Part shown: positions 1-11,062 of the stretch, piece by piece
Numbering within the stretch: position 1 is the stretch's first letter
Layout: each line of letters begins with the position of its first letter
Assembly: GCF_010092425.1 (NCBI RefSeq)
Contig: NZ_CP048030.1
Span: 248,001 to 312,000, forward strand
Origin: Sinimarinibacterium sp. NLF-5-8
Lineage (GTDB): Bacteria; Pseudomonadota; Gammaproteobacteria; Nevskiales; Nevskiaceae
DNA length: 64,000 nucleotides
Direction: 5' to 3'
Translations under genes and position numbers: made by a program
The notes under the pieces: model-generated
Database searches by the model: none
Told to the model about the DNA's origin: nothing
The model's input: only the letters and a program-made list of their open reading frames with translations

Positions 1-2537
<2,537 letters not shown>

Positions 2538-2745
2538 TGAAGGTACTTCGTCACAACAGCCTGCCTCTCGCCTGCATCGGCGAAGCGCTGAGTTCATCGC
2601 CCCAAACACCAGTAATCGAATCGTGGGCTTGTTGCCGGGCTCTGTGGCGAGGCGATGAGCCTGGCCCGGCCAAGTCCGGTAACCATATCGAGTCGAATCC
2701 ACCGTACCGCCATCATGAAAAACACTTTGGAAATCCTGTCAGGAG

Positions 2746-3495
2746 ATGAAGCTACTTATGCATGAATTTCTACCCCAAGCTGTGCCTGACCGCTACCCGC
2801 AGACCTGGCGCCGAACGATGCTGTTCCTCGTGGCGGCCACTTTCCTGCTCCTCTTTGGAATGAACGATGCGCTCGCGCACGCCATTGCAGAAGGTGACAA
2901 GGGCTATATCCAGGAAATATCCGGGGTCCATTTAATTTCCTTCATGTACCTGGGCGCCAAGCACATGGCGACGGGATACGACCACATCCTGTTCCTGCTC
3001 GGTGTGATTTTCTTCCTGTACAGGATGAAACACATCGCCCTGTACGTGACCCTGTTCGCCGTCGGGCACTCGACGACGATGCTGCTCGGTGTGTACTTCA
3101 ATATCGGCATCAATAGCTACCTCATTGACGCCATCATCGGGCTGTCTGTGGTTTACAAAGCGTTCGATAACATCGGTGCATTTCAGCGATGGCTCGGCTT
3201 CCAACCGAACACGAAGATCGCGACGCTCGTGTTCGGCTTGTTTCACGGGTTTGGGCTGTCCACGAAAATCATCGAATACGACATCTCGCCCGATGGCCTG
3301 ATTCCGAATCTGCTGGCGTTCAACGTCGGCGTCGAGATCGGACAGCTGCTAGCGCTTGGCGCGATCCTGATCGTCATGGGTTACTGGCGTCGGACAGCCA
3401 GCTTCTGGCGCCATGCTTATACCGCCAATGTCGCGACGATGTGTGCCGGTTTCGTCCTGATCGGCTATCAGCTCACCGGCTATTTCATATCCTGA
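2746..3495 (+). CDS. HupE/UreJ-family membrane protein (metal-island type)
   Basis: A 249-residue polytopic membrane protein resembling the HupE/UreJ_2 group, whose classic members move nickel or cobalt. It has a hydrophobic leader-like segment near residues 24-45, then about six more membrane segments. The family-typical motif GYDHILFLLGVIFF lies near residue 76, with histidines in FAVGHSTTM and FGLFHGFGLS that could line a metal path. AGGAG directly abuts the first ATG; the ATG at 2758 is 12 bases from it and may be the true start. It lies between the CzcA pump and an anchor protein, an association seen in other RND metal clusters. The transported ion is not determined by the sequence. Confidence 0.8.
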   Translation: MKLLMHEFLPQAVPDRYPQTWRRTMLFLVAATFLLLFGMNDALAHAIAEGDKGYIQEISGVHLISFMYLGAKHMATGYDHILFLLGVIFFLYRMKHIALYVTLFAVGHSTTMLLGVYFNIGINSYLIDAIIGLSVVYKAFDNIGAFQRWLGFQPNTKIATLVFGLFHGFGLSTKIIEYDISPDGLIPNLLAFNVGVEIGQLLALGAILIVMGYWRRTASFWRHAYTANVATMCAGFVLIGYQLTGYFIS

Positions 3496-3517
3496 CCTAC
3501 ACGCGGAAAAAACCTCT

Positions 3518-4162
3518 ATGTACAACATTGCCAAACCAACTCCTGACGATCTGCCAACCTCGAAGCAGTTGCTGCGTTCAACTCTCATCGCGCTCGTCAC
3601 CGCTATCGCGATTCTGTTCACTGTCGTTCTTCCCTCTGAATACGCCATCGACCCGACCGGCATTGGTCGGATGCTCGGGCTGACGGAAATGGGTGAGATC
3701 AAGACGCAGTTGGCAGAAGAAGCGGCGATCGACGCCTCGATGGATGCCGCCGCTGCGCGTGCGGCCGTGCAGCCGGCCGCTCCTCTGGGCACCGGAGCAA
3801 GTTCTGTCACGGCTCAGCCCGCGCCGATTCCCTTGCCGGCAGCGGATAGCTGGCGGGACGAAATGCAGGTAGTGCTCACCCCCGGACAAGGCACCGAGAT
3901 CAAACTCGTCATGCAAGCTGGAGAGCGGGCGGAATTCAGTTGGGTTGCGCAAGGCGGTGTCGTCAACTTCGACACGCATGGCGATGGCGGCGGGCAATCC
4001 ATCAGCTATGAAAAGGGGCGCAGCGTGCCTTCCGATGAAGGTGTCCTCGAAGCAGCCTTTGATGGCAATCATGGCTGGTTTTGGCGAAATCGGGGGAGTT
4101 CCGACGTGACCGTCATTATTCGGGCGCGCGGCCAATACGCTGAAATGAAGCGCGTGATTTAA
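3518..4162 (+). CDS. single-pass membrane-anchored envelope protein, function unknown
   Basis: A 214-residue protein with one membrane segment at about residues 20-40, an Ala/Pro-rich linker at about 65-110, and a C-terminal globular part facing the periplasm by prediction. The globular part has a Trp/His-containing stretch near HGWFWRNRG and a HGDGGG loop. I recognise it only as the transmembrane anchor protein found beside CzcA and HupE-like genes in metal islands. It is 22 bases downstream of the HupE-like gene and probably in the same operon. The HGD and FDGNHGWF segments could bind metal, but this is inference and no enzymatic motif is visible. Confidence 0.7.
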   Translation: MYNIAKPTPDDLPTSKQLLRSTLIALVTAIAILFTVVLPSEYAIDPTGIGRMLGLTEMGEIKTQLAEEAAIDASMDAAAARAAVQPAAPLGTGASSVTAQPAPIPLPAADSWRDEMQVVLTPGQGTEIKLVMQAGERAEFSWVAQGGVVNFDTHGDGGGQSISYEKGRSVPSDEGVLEAAFDGNHGWFWRNRGSSDVTVIIRARGQYAEMKRVI

Positions 4163-4256
4163 CCGTTGCGCCAAGCAATACACGACATTTGGCGTCGTCT
4201 GTCCATGTCCCAACCTCCGTGAAAACACGGGTTACATTTGAAAGGAGATATTGAAA

Positions 4257-4520
4257 ATGACCATTCGTACTTTGGTGCTCACTGTCGTTGCATGTGCGTC
4301 CGCTGCTTCCATGACGGCGTTCGCTCACCCTGGTGGGCACGACGACGATGAAAAACTCATCCCCACCACCTGCGCCCAGCTGGCCGACAAGGAGCGCTAC
4401 ACGGACGACGTTTCGTATCCGGAGGTCAAAGCGTTGAAGGAACGTTGCGATGCCGAGAAAAAGGGCCAGGTGGAACCGGGGACAACGACCACACCCCGAT
4501 CGGCGGATAGGGATAACTGA
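4257..4520 (+). CDS. small periplasmic His/Asp-rich protein, unknown function
   Basis: An 87-residue secreted protein. The start is the ATG at 4257 because AGGAG lies 9 bases upstream; a TTG two codons earlier is in frame but too close. Residues 1-23 form a signal peptide ending in TAFA. The mature protein begins HPGGHDDDEK, a compact cluster of possible metal ligands, and has two cysteines (TTCAQL and KERCDAE). The 3' half is hydrophilic with Thr/Pro near the end. It lies between the anchor protein and the MFS exporter, which suggests a periplasmic metal-binding accessory; this is inference from context and composition. Confidence 0.65.
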   Translation: MTIRTLVLTVVACASAASMTAFAHPGGHDDDEKLIPTTCAQLADKERYTDDVSYPEVKALKERCDAEKKGQVEPGTTTTPRSADRDN

Positions 4521-4590
4521 GGAGAGTCAGGGTGAGGCGCAGTGATGCGCTGCACTCTCTGTCTTGACTTGGACGACTGGAGTGGATTCG

Positions 4591-5919
4591 ATGCTTGGGA
4601 TTCTTCGTCATACCGATTTCCGGAGGCTTTTACTCGCACAGATGGCCGCGTTGGTCGGTACAGGGCTGGCCACGGTGGCTCTCGCCCTGTTGGCCTACGA
4701 ACTCGCCGGTTCCAAGGCCGGGGCAGTTCTGGGTACAGCGCTGGCGATCAAGATGACGGTATACGTGCTGCTGGCGCCAGTAGCCGGCGCCTTGGTGCCG
4801 CCAGCCAAGCGAAAGGTGGTGTTGATCTCGCTCGATGTCATCCGCGCCAGTGTCGTGCTGGCGTTACCTTTTGTTACCGAGATCTGGCAAATCTACTTAC
4901 TGATCGCGGTACTGCAAGCTGCTTCCGCAGGTTTCACGCCACTGTTCCAATCATTGATCCCCGAGGTACTTTCGGAGGAGCGCGACTATACGCGGGCGCT
5001 TTCTTTGTCACGCATCGCCTATGACCTGGAGAATCTTTTCAGCCCAGCCCTCGCGGCTATCTTGCTGGTCTGGATCAGCTTCCACGGTTTGTTCGTCGGC
5101 ACGTCCTTCGGTTTCGCACTATCGGCAGGGTTGATTGTGACAACGGTGTTCCCGACAACCGTGGCCGGAAACCGGAGGGAGGCGCTGGGCGAACGTATGT
5201 TGCGCGGCATGCGCATCTACCTGCGCACGCCTCGACTGCGCGGTCTGCTTGCTTTGAACCTGTGTGCCGCAGCCGGAGGAGCGATGGTGTTCGTGAACAC
5301 TATAGTAATCGTCCGGGAGCTTCTGGGCGGCGACGAACAGCAGCTCGCCTTGGCATTGGCGGTGTTTGGTGGTGGTTCGATGCTGGCTGCATTGTTATTA
5401 CCCAAGACACTTGATCGGCTACCGGATCGCCAAGTGATGCTGTCATCCGCGATCGCTATGGTCGTTGTGCTGCTGACCCTCACGATGCTCTGGGTTGCAC
5501 TGCCAAGCTTACGTGGTTGGGCAATGTTGTTGCCAGCCTGGGGCCTGATGGGGATTGCCTACGCCGGCTTGGTGACTCCAGGGGGGCGGTTGATACGGCG
5601 CTCCGCCCACAATGAAGATTTGCCCAGCGTGTTTGCCGCGCAATTTTCCTTTTCGCATGTCTGCTGGCTGCTTGCGTACCCGCTGGCGGGCTGGGTTGGT
5701 CTGAAGCTTGGCCTCGGGGTTGCATTGGCCGCTTTGAGCGGCCTTGCGGTAGTGGGATTGCTCGTCGCGATTCGGAGTTGGCCGTCGGACGATCAGTGCG
5801 TACGGGTTCACAGCCATGAAGACCTGCCGAGCGACCATCCGCACTTCGCATCGCACGGTGTGGCGCCGCATGCGCATCCGTTCGTCATCGACACGCTGCA
5901 TCGGCGATGGCCTGGATGA
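4591..5919 (+). CDS. MFS transporter with His-rich C-terminal tail (NreB-like candidate)
   Basis: A 442-residue major facilitator protein with about 12 membrane segments. The start at 4591 has GGAG 8 bases upstream and removes a Thr/Trp-containing leader that an earlier TTG would add. After the last membrane segment (near residue 390) comes a cytoplasmic tail holding many histidines, in VHSHEDLPSDHPHFASHG and APHAHPFVIDTLHRR. A His-rich C-terminal tail on an MFS protein is known from NreB-type nickel exporters, so nickel or another divalent metal is the likely substrate. Gene context supports metal export, but the substrate is inferred. It is the last gene before the copA promoter region. Confidence 0.78.
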   Translation: MLGILRHTDFRRLLLAQMAALVGTGLATVALALLAYELAGSKAGAVLGTALAIKMTVYVLLAPVAGALVPPAKRKVVLISLDVIRASVVLALPFVTEIWQIYLLIAVLQAASAGFTPLFQSLIPEVLSEERDYTRALSLSRIAYDLENLFSPALAAILLVWISFHGLFVGTSFGFALSAGLIVTTVFPTTVAGNRREALGERMLRGMRIYLRTPRLRGLLALNLCAAAGGAMVFVNTIVIVRELLGGDEQQLALALAVFGGGSMLAALLLPKTLDRLPDRQVMLSSAIAMVVVLLTLTMLWVALPSLRGWAMLLPAWGLMGIAYAGLVTPGGRLIRRSAHNEDLPSVFAAQFSFSHVCWLLAYPLAGWVGLKLGLGVALAALSGLAVVGLLVAIRSWPSDDQCVRVHSHEDLPSDHPHFASHGVAPHAHPFVIDTLHRRWPG

Positions 5920-6267
5920 CGGTACACAGGTGCTGCCGCCAGCCTCACTCTAGGGCCTCAAGGCCAACCGAAGATGACGGCGGAATGACGGGAATGTAAT
6001 GAATGAGTCATCTCGGCGACAGTGACCATCGCCTATGTTGGATGCCGTGAGTTCCACAGACTTGGGTTCTATGGCGGTGCGCTATGTGATGTCTGTTCAG
6101 AACGGCCCCGGGGATTGCAGCCTCTGCGGGTTGCCACATCCGGCATGCTCTGAATCGGCTCCTTCCGCCATAGCGACTTCAGGTGCAGCAGACACCCGAT
6201 GGCATGTGCCGCAGTGATGCGTGCTCTGCCACCGAGATCAATCAATACCGATCACCGGAGATCATTC
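5920..6267 (+). other. intergenic region upstream of copA with candidate copper box
   Basis: A 348-base gap between the MFS gene and copA. It holds a candidate CopR operator at 5985-6000. A 60-codon Cys-containing open frame (6035-6217) has no convincing ribosome binding site; it sits where the Cys/His-rich leader gene copL precedes copA in Xanthomonas, but I see no sequence match to CopL. No RNA gene or insertion sequence is evident. Confidence 0.5.
5985..6000. promoter_or_regulatory. candidate CopR box upstream of copA
   Basis: ATGAC-N6-GTAAT. It has the same layout as the perfect palindrome ATTAC-N6-GTAAT before copR at 11063-11080, with one mismatch in the left arm. It lies about 270 bases before the copA start and probably binds the island's own response regulator. 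Confidence 0.45.
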
Positions 6268-8109
6268 ATGTCATCCAGACCTTTCGGCTCAGACGCCGAG
6301 GAAAAGTTCGCACTATCACGGCGGCAGTTTGTCCACGGGCTGGCCGCTGGCGGCGCGCTGTTCGGTCTCGGGCTGTGGCCCAAACCTGTGTGGGCGCTGA
6401 AATCGCACGGGCAGAAGACGGTGCTGGCAGGCACCGAATTCGACCTCTCGATCGGCGAAACACCGCTGAACTTCACTGGCGCCACCCGTACCGGCATTAC
6501 CGTGAATGGATCGGTGCCGGCACCACTGCTGCGCTGGCGCGAGGGCGACACGGTCAATCTGCGGGTATCCAACAAACTGCCGGCCGACTCGATCCACGGC
6601 CACCAGACCTCGATCCACTGGCACGGCATCCTGTTGCCGGCCAACATGGATGGCGTGCCCGGCCTGAGTTTCGACGGCATCAATCGCGGTGAAACGTATC
6701 CGTATCGTTTCGACGTGATCCAGAACGGTACTTACTGGTACCACAGCCATTCCGGGTTCCAGGAACAGGCCGGCGTTTACGGCGCGATCGTGATCGATCC
6801 GCTGGAGCCAGAGCCCTTCACCTACGACCGCGACTACGTCGTACTGCTGTCGGACTGGACCGATCTGGACCCCACGGATCTGTTCGCGCGGCTCAAAAAG
6901 GCATCGGACTACGACAACTTCGCCAAGCTCACGGTCGGCGACTGGATCAATGACGTGAAGGAACAAGGTCTGGCGGCCACTCTGCGGCACCGCAAGGCGT
7001 GGGGCGAGATGCGGATGACCCCGACCGACCTGTCGGACGTCAACGGCAACACCTACACCTACCTGTTGAACGGCACCACCGCGCTGGGCAACTGGACGGG
7101 GATTTTCCAGTCCGGTGAAAAGGTGCGGTTGCGCTTCATCAATGGCTCGGCCATGACCTATTTCGACGTGCGCATCCCGGGTCTGAAGATGACCGTTGTC
7201 GCCGCCGATGGCCAGTACGTGCGCCCGGTGTCGGTCGACGAGTTCCGCATCGCAACCTCCGAGACATTCGACGTGATCGTGGAGCCCACCGGCCAGGATG
7301 CCTTCACGATCTTCGCGCAGGATATGGGCCGCACGGGTTACGTCAGCGGCACCCTCGCGGTGCGCGAAGGCCTGCGCGCGCCGGTGCCCGCAGTCGATCC
7401 GAAACCGATCCTGACCATGGACGACATGGGTCATGGCGGCATGGGCGGTGGTGGTCACGACATGTCGTCGATGTCAGGCGGCTCGATGGAAAACAGTTCC
7501 ATGGAAGGCATGGACCACAGCGGTCACGACATGTCCGCGATGGCCGGCGGCGCCATGGCCGGCATGGACCATGGCGCAGGCGGCATGCAGCAGCACCCCG
7601 CCAGCGAGAGCAACAACCCACTGGTCGACATGCAGACCATGGCGCCGACCGCGAAGCTCGATGACCCCGGCATCGGCCTGCGCGACAACGGTCGCCGGGT
7701 GCTGACCTACGCCGACCTCAAGAGCACCTTTCCCGACCCCGACGGACGCGAGCCCGGCCGCACCATCGAGCTGCATCTCACCGGCCACATGGAGCGCTTC
7801 GCGTGGTCGTTCGACGGCATCAAGTTCTCGTCGGCCGAACCGCTGGTGCTCAAGTACGGCGAGCGCATGCGCATCGTGCTGGTCAACGACACGATGATGA
7901 CCCATCCGATCCACCTGCACGGCGTGTGGAGCGATCTGGAGGACGCTGACGGCAACTTCCAGGTGCGCAAGCACGTCATCGACATGCCGCCCGGCAGCCG
8001 CCGCAGCTTCCGCGTCCGCGCCGACGCGCTCGGACGGTGGGCGTTCCACTGCCACCTGCTGTACCACATGGAAGCCGGCATGTTCCGCGAAGTGCGGATA
8101 GAGGAATGA
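6268..8109 (+). CDS. copA: CopA-type periplasmic multicopper oxidase
   Basis: A 613-residue periplasmic copper-resistance oxidase that oxidises Cu(I) and sequesters copper. The start at 6268 has GGAG 7 bases upstream. Residues 14-45 form a Tat signal with LSRRQFV followed by a hydrophobic stretch. Cupredoxin copper ligands are visible in order: SIHWHGILLP, YWYHSHSGFQ, HPIHLHGVW and the C-terminal HCHLLYHMEAGM, which supplies the type-1 and trinuclear sites. A Met/His/Gly-rich insert (about residues 383-450, with repeats of the DHSGHDMSAM kind) is the copper-storage region typical of CopA. copB follows with a 4-base ATGA overlap. The protein is distinct from the second CopA at 26331-28040, which has a shorter insert. 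Confidence 0.95.
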   Translation: MSSRPFGSDAEEKFALSRRQFVHGLAAGGALFGLGLWPKPVWALKSHGQKTVLAGTEFDLSIGETPLNFTGATRTGITVNGSVPAPLLRWREGDTVNLRVSNKLPADSIHGHQTSIHWHGILLPANMDGVPGLSFDGINRGETYPYRFDVIQNGTYWYHSHSGFQEQAGVYGAIVIDPLEPEPFTYDRDYVVLLSDWTDLDPTDLFARLKKASDYDNFAKLTVGDWINDVKEQGLAATLRHRKAWGEMRMTPTDLSDVNGNTYTYLLNGTTALGNWTGIFQSGEKVRLRFINGSAMTYFDVRIPGLKMTVVAADGQYVRPVSVDEFRIATSETFDVIVEPTGQDAFTIFAQDMGRTGYVSGTLAVREGLRAPVPAVDPKPILTMDDMGHGGMGGGGHDMSSMSGGSMENSSMEGMDHSGHDMSAMAGGAMAGMDHGAGGMQQHPASESNNPLVDMQTMAPTAKLDDPGIGLRDNGRRVLTYADLKSTFPDPDGREPGRTIELHLTGHMERFAWSFDGIKFSSAEPLVLKYGERMRIVLVNDTMMTHPIHLHGVWSDLEDADGNFQVRKHVIDMPPGSRRSFRVRADALGRWAFHCHLLYHMEAGMFREVRIEE

Positions 8110-9305
8110 GCATCATGAAATCGACACCTCTCACCACACGCACGCGCGCACTCGGCGTTGCGATCGCAATCGCGCTGGGCGCTGTGTCCGCGCCAGTCCT
8201 CGCACAGGAAGTGGACCACTCGAAAATGCAGATGCCGGCGCCGAAACCCGCCCCAGCGGCCCGCAAGCCCGAACCGCAGCCGTCTACAGCCCCGACCGCC
8301 GCGCCAAAGCCAGCGATCGATCCGCATGCCGGCCATGTCATGCCGGCGCCAAATTCCAAGCCAAAACTCGCACTCGGGCCGGCCCCGGCCCAAGCCACGT
8401 CGGTCGACCATGCCGCAATGGGTCACGAGATGCCGCCCACGGAGGCGATGGACCACTCGGCAATGGGTCATGACATGCCGCCCGACGAGCCAACCGAGGA
8501 AATGGATCACTCCGCCATGGGCCACGACATGAAAAGCATGACGGCGGAAGAACATGCCGGCATGCAAGGACAAGACCTGCCGGCGAACGCCGCACCGCGC
8601 GAACCGATCCCGGCGGTGACCGATTCCGATCGCGCGGCGGCATTCCCCGACGTCGCCGGACACACTGTGCACGACGACGGCATAAACTGGTTCGCGCTGC
8701 TCAACCGGCTCGAAACCTGGGACGCGGACGAGGGCAACGCGATCGGATGGGAAGGCAGCGGCTGGGTCGGCACCGACCTTGACCGCGTATGGGTGCGCAG
8801 CGAGGGCGAGTCGATCGACGGCAGTATCGAGTCGGCCGACGTCGAAGTGCTTTATGGCCGCGCGATCGCACGGTGGTGGGACCTCGTCGCCGGTGTTCGC
8901 CACGACTTTGGGGAAGGGCCGTCGCAAACCTTTGCTGCCGTCGGTGTGATGGGCTTGGCGCCGTACATGTTCGAAGTTGAGGCGACCGCCTACCTCGGCG
9001 AATCGGGCCAGACCGGTCTCGGGCTTGAGGCCGAGTACGAGACGCTGTTCACCAACCGCCTAATCGGGACGTGGCTGGTCGAGGCCGAAGTATGGGGACA
9101 AGACGATCGGAAGCGCGGCATCGGTAGCGGCCTGAGCACGCTAGAGGCTGGCTTCCGTCTACGCTACGAGTTCCATCGTCAGTTCGCGCCCTACATCGGC
9201 GTGGTGTGGGAGCGCGCATACGGTGGCACCGCCGACTACCGGCGCGAACAGTCCCGCGACATCGAGGACACGCGCGTTGTCGCGGGCGTGCGCATCTGGT
9301 TCTAG
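8106..9305 (+). CDS. copB: CopB outer-membrane copper resistance protein
   Basis: A 399-residue outer-membrane protein that works with CopA. An N-terminal signal peptide ending near VLAQ is followed by a long Pro/Ala and Met/His-rich region (about residues 25-160). This carries three copies of a MDHSAMGHxM-like unit, presumed periplasmic copper-binding repeats. The C-terminal half is a beta-barrel domain of the CopB family ending in the aromatic GVRIWF, as expected for outer-membrane insertion. The ATG at 8106 overlaps the copA stop; an in-frame ATG at 8115 is better spaced from the AGAGGA at 8100-8105 and could be the real start. A decayed copG lies just downstream. Confidence 0.92.
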   Translation: MSIMKSTPLTTRTRALGVAIAIALGAVSAPVLAQEVDHSKMQMPAPKPAPAARKPEPQPSTAPTAAPKPAIDPHAGHVMPAPNSKPKLALGPAPAQATSVDHAAMGHEMPPTEAMDHSAMGHDMPPDEPTEEMDHSAMGHDMKSMTAEEHAGMQGQDLPANAAPREPIPAVTDSDRAAAFPDVAGHTVHDDGINWFALLNRLETWDADEGNAIGWEGSGWVGTDLDRVWVRSEGESIDGSIESADVEVLYGRAIARWWDLVAGVRHDFGEGPSQTFAAVGVMGLAPYMFEVEATAYLGESGQTGLGLEAEYETLFTNRLIGTWLVEAEVWGQDDRKRGIGSGLSTLEAGFRLRYEFHRQFAPYIGVVWERAYGGTADYRREQSRDIEDTRVVAGVRIWF

Positions 9306-9320
9306 GAGAGCCCACCGCTA

Positions 9321-9501
9321 TGTCGCTCCTGAAACGTAAGGCCTCGATTATGTTGGTCGTCAGCACCCATCATGTCGAGGACGGCTCCGGCGGCCGCCAA
9401 TGTTCCGGCTGAAGGCGGGCTACCGCTGATGGTCGTCTACAACCCGACCTGGGTACCATGGGCTGTGGGCCGAACACATCGGCCGGCGGCTCTGGTTCTA
9501 A
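9321..9501 (+). pseudogene. copG: decayed copG-like (DUF411) gene fragment
   Basis: Starts with a well-spaced ribosome binding site (AGGAGA at 9304-9309) and an ATG that reads MSLLKRKASIMLVVS, like the start of a signal peptide, but this frame stops after 30 codons. Shifting frame gives APAAANVPAEGGLPLMVVYN then PTW, which resembles the first strand of DUF411/CopG (usually LPxxVVYxxPTCGCC). Another shift gives GLWAEHIG, resembling the helix after the CxCC motif. The rest of the domain is missing and the CxCC motif is lost. copG normally follows copB in Xanthomonas-type cop clusters. Identification is by eye and based on short matches. Confidence 0.5.
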
Positions 9502-9514
9502 GAGGAGGTTTACC

Positions 9515-10288
9515 ATGACAAAGCAGACTGTCCCGGGCCGAAGCGGTGGTACGAGGGCATCGCTCTATCGCCTGGCAACGAGCGATCACTTATGTCCGTA
9601 TGGTTTGAAGACGAAGTCGTTCCTGGAGCGACGAGGCTTCTCGGTCGAAGACCATCCATTGTCGACGCGAGAGGAAGCCGATCGCTTCATGCAGGAGCAT
9701 GAGGTCAAGACCACACCGCAAGTTTTCATCGGAGGCGAGCGGATCGGCGGCTATGACGATACACGCAAGCACTTCGGCAAAAGACTGCGCGGCAAGGACG
9801 AGACGACCTATCAGCCGATTATTGCGCTATTCAGCGTTGCGCTCTTGATGGGGTTTGCAGTGAGCTGGTCCGTCGCCGGAACCTTGTTCAGCATCCATGC
9901 CGTCGAAGCGTCAATTGCCGTCGCCATGTGCTTCCTCGGTGTGCAGAAACTCCAGGACGTCGAAAGTTTCTCGACCATGTTCCTCAACTACGATCTTCTC
10001 GCGCGCCGCTATGTACCCTATGCGCATTTCTATGCCTTCGGCGAGACGCTGGCGGGAGTTCTGATGCTGGCCGGAGTCCTGATGTGGGTCGCATCGCCCC
10101 TGGCTCTGTTCATCGGTACAGTAGGCGCCGTCTCGGTATTCAAGGCGGTCTACATCGACAGGCGCAAGCTCAAATGCGCCTGCGTTGGCGGCAACAGCAA
10201 TGTGCCACTAGGCTTCGTCTCCCTTACGGAGAATCTCATCATGATTGCAATGGCCATATGGATGCCGCTGCGCATGGGATGGATGTAA
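9515..10288 (+). CDS. glutaredoxin-MauE fusion membrane redox protein
   Basis: A 257-residue two-domain protein. Residues 15-95 are a glutaredoxin-like domain: DHLCPYGLK has a single active-site cysteine (C27, CPYG instead of CPYC), and TTPQVFIGGERIGGYDD matches the cis-Pro and glutathione-binding segments. Residues 100-255 are a four-helix MauE/DoxX-type membrane domain containing KLQDVESFSTMFLNYDLLAR and KLKCACVGG, a CxC pair near the membrane. AGGAGG lies 6 bases before the ATG. MauE-type domains pass electrons to periplasmic disulfide systems, so the protein may keep periplasmic copper proteins reduced. The role is inferred from domains and from position in the cop cluster. Confidence 0.8.
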   Translation: MTKQTVPGRSGGTRASLYRLATSDHLCPYGLKTKSFLERRGFSVEDHPLSTREEADRFMQEHEVKTTPQVFIGGERIGGYDDTRKHFGKRLRGKDETTYQPIIALFSVALLMGFAVSWSVAGTLFSIHAVEASIAVAMCFLGVQKLQDVESFSTMFLNYDLLARRYVPYAHFYAFGETLAGVLMLAGVLMWVASPLALFIGTVGAVSVFKAVYIDRRKLKCACVGGNSNVPLGFVSLTENLIMIAMAIWMPLRMGWM

Positions 10289-10475
10289 TCAGAAAAGTGG
10301 TACGTTCACGAAGCTTTTCGACGGCTGTATCTTTAACCCGCATCAGCGAGAGCGACCCTACTACCTAGGTTTCTCCGGGTGCTTGATTGCCGCACGATGG
10401 TCTGTCATCGGAAGTACGAGCTCCAAGAATGTCTGTCAATGAATGCGGGGATCTGCAGACTAACTTGGCTGAATC

Positions 10476-10991
10476 CTACTGCGGCGAGTGTAACGCTCCG
10501 CCATCTAAGCGCGTTCTAATTTGCTCCATCTGATCGATTTCGGATCGCTGCGCTCTAATGATTTCAGTGCAAAGGTCAACAAGCTCAGCATCATTGAGAT
10601 CGGCTTCGCGGCACATCAGGATCGCGCCGGAGTGATGCGGAATCATCGAATCGATGAACTGGCGATCGTTGATGAGAATTTGCGCACGCGTCGCGGTAAA
10701 CGATCCAACCGTTAAAACGGCAAAAAGTACATAGAGCGCGACGTTAAGACCTCCCTTGGAAAACATGTGCGGCATCGTTGCGAGCATGAAAATTCCCATA
10801 GGCGCCCACATCGTCACCGCCATATAGAACATGTTGAGATTGTTCCGGAAGTCGTGGATGCCATCGATCATCGTAAACATGACGATATACATGACAATCA
10901 GGGCGAGGCCCATGTTGATCCAGAACATCAGGTAGGGTCGATGTGTTCTCTTCCCGTGACCATCGTCAGTCGTGTGTGAAGTGTGCTCCAT
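10476..10991 (-). CDS. DUF305 membrane protein
   Basis: A 171-residue protein transcribed away from copR. A His-containing N-terminus (HTSHTTDDGHGKRTHR) precedes three membrane segments (about residues 20-40, 53-72 and 80-98), followed by a DUF305 helical domain. Its motif FIDSMIPHHSGAILMCREA matches the family's MIPHHxxAxxMA core, whose histidines and methionine could bind copper. GAAAGGG precedes the start. DUF305 proteins are frequent in copper clusters but have no settled function. The palindrome at 11063-11080 lies 72 bases upstream of its start and could control it and copR together. Confidence 0.8.
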   Translation of the reverse strand: MEHTSHTTDDGHGKRTHRPYLMFWINMGLALIVMYIVMFTMIDGIHDFRNNLNMFYMAVTMWAPMGIFMLATMPHMFSKGGLNVALYVLFAVLTVGSFTATRAQILINDRQFIDSMIPHHSGAILMCREADLNDAELVDLCTEIIRAQRSEIDQMEQIRTRLDGGALHSPQ

Positions 10992-11062
10992 ATCGAATCC
11001 CTTTCTCCAGCTTCAGTAATGGTCATCCTGAGGAGCTGTCGCTGTCATTCTGATGATATTTC

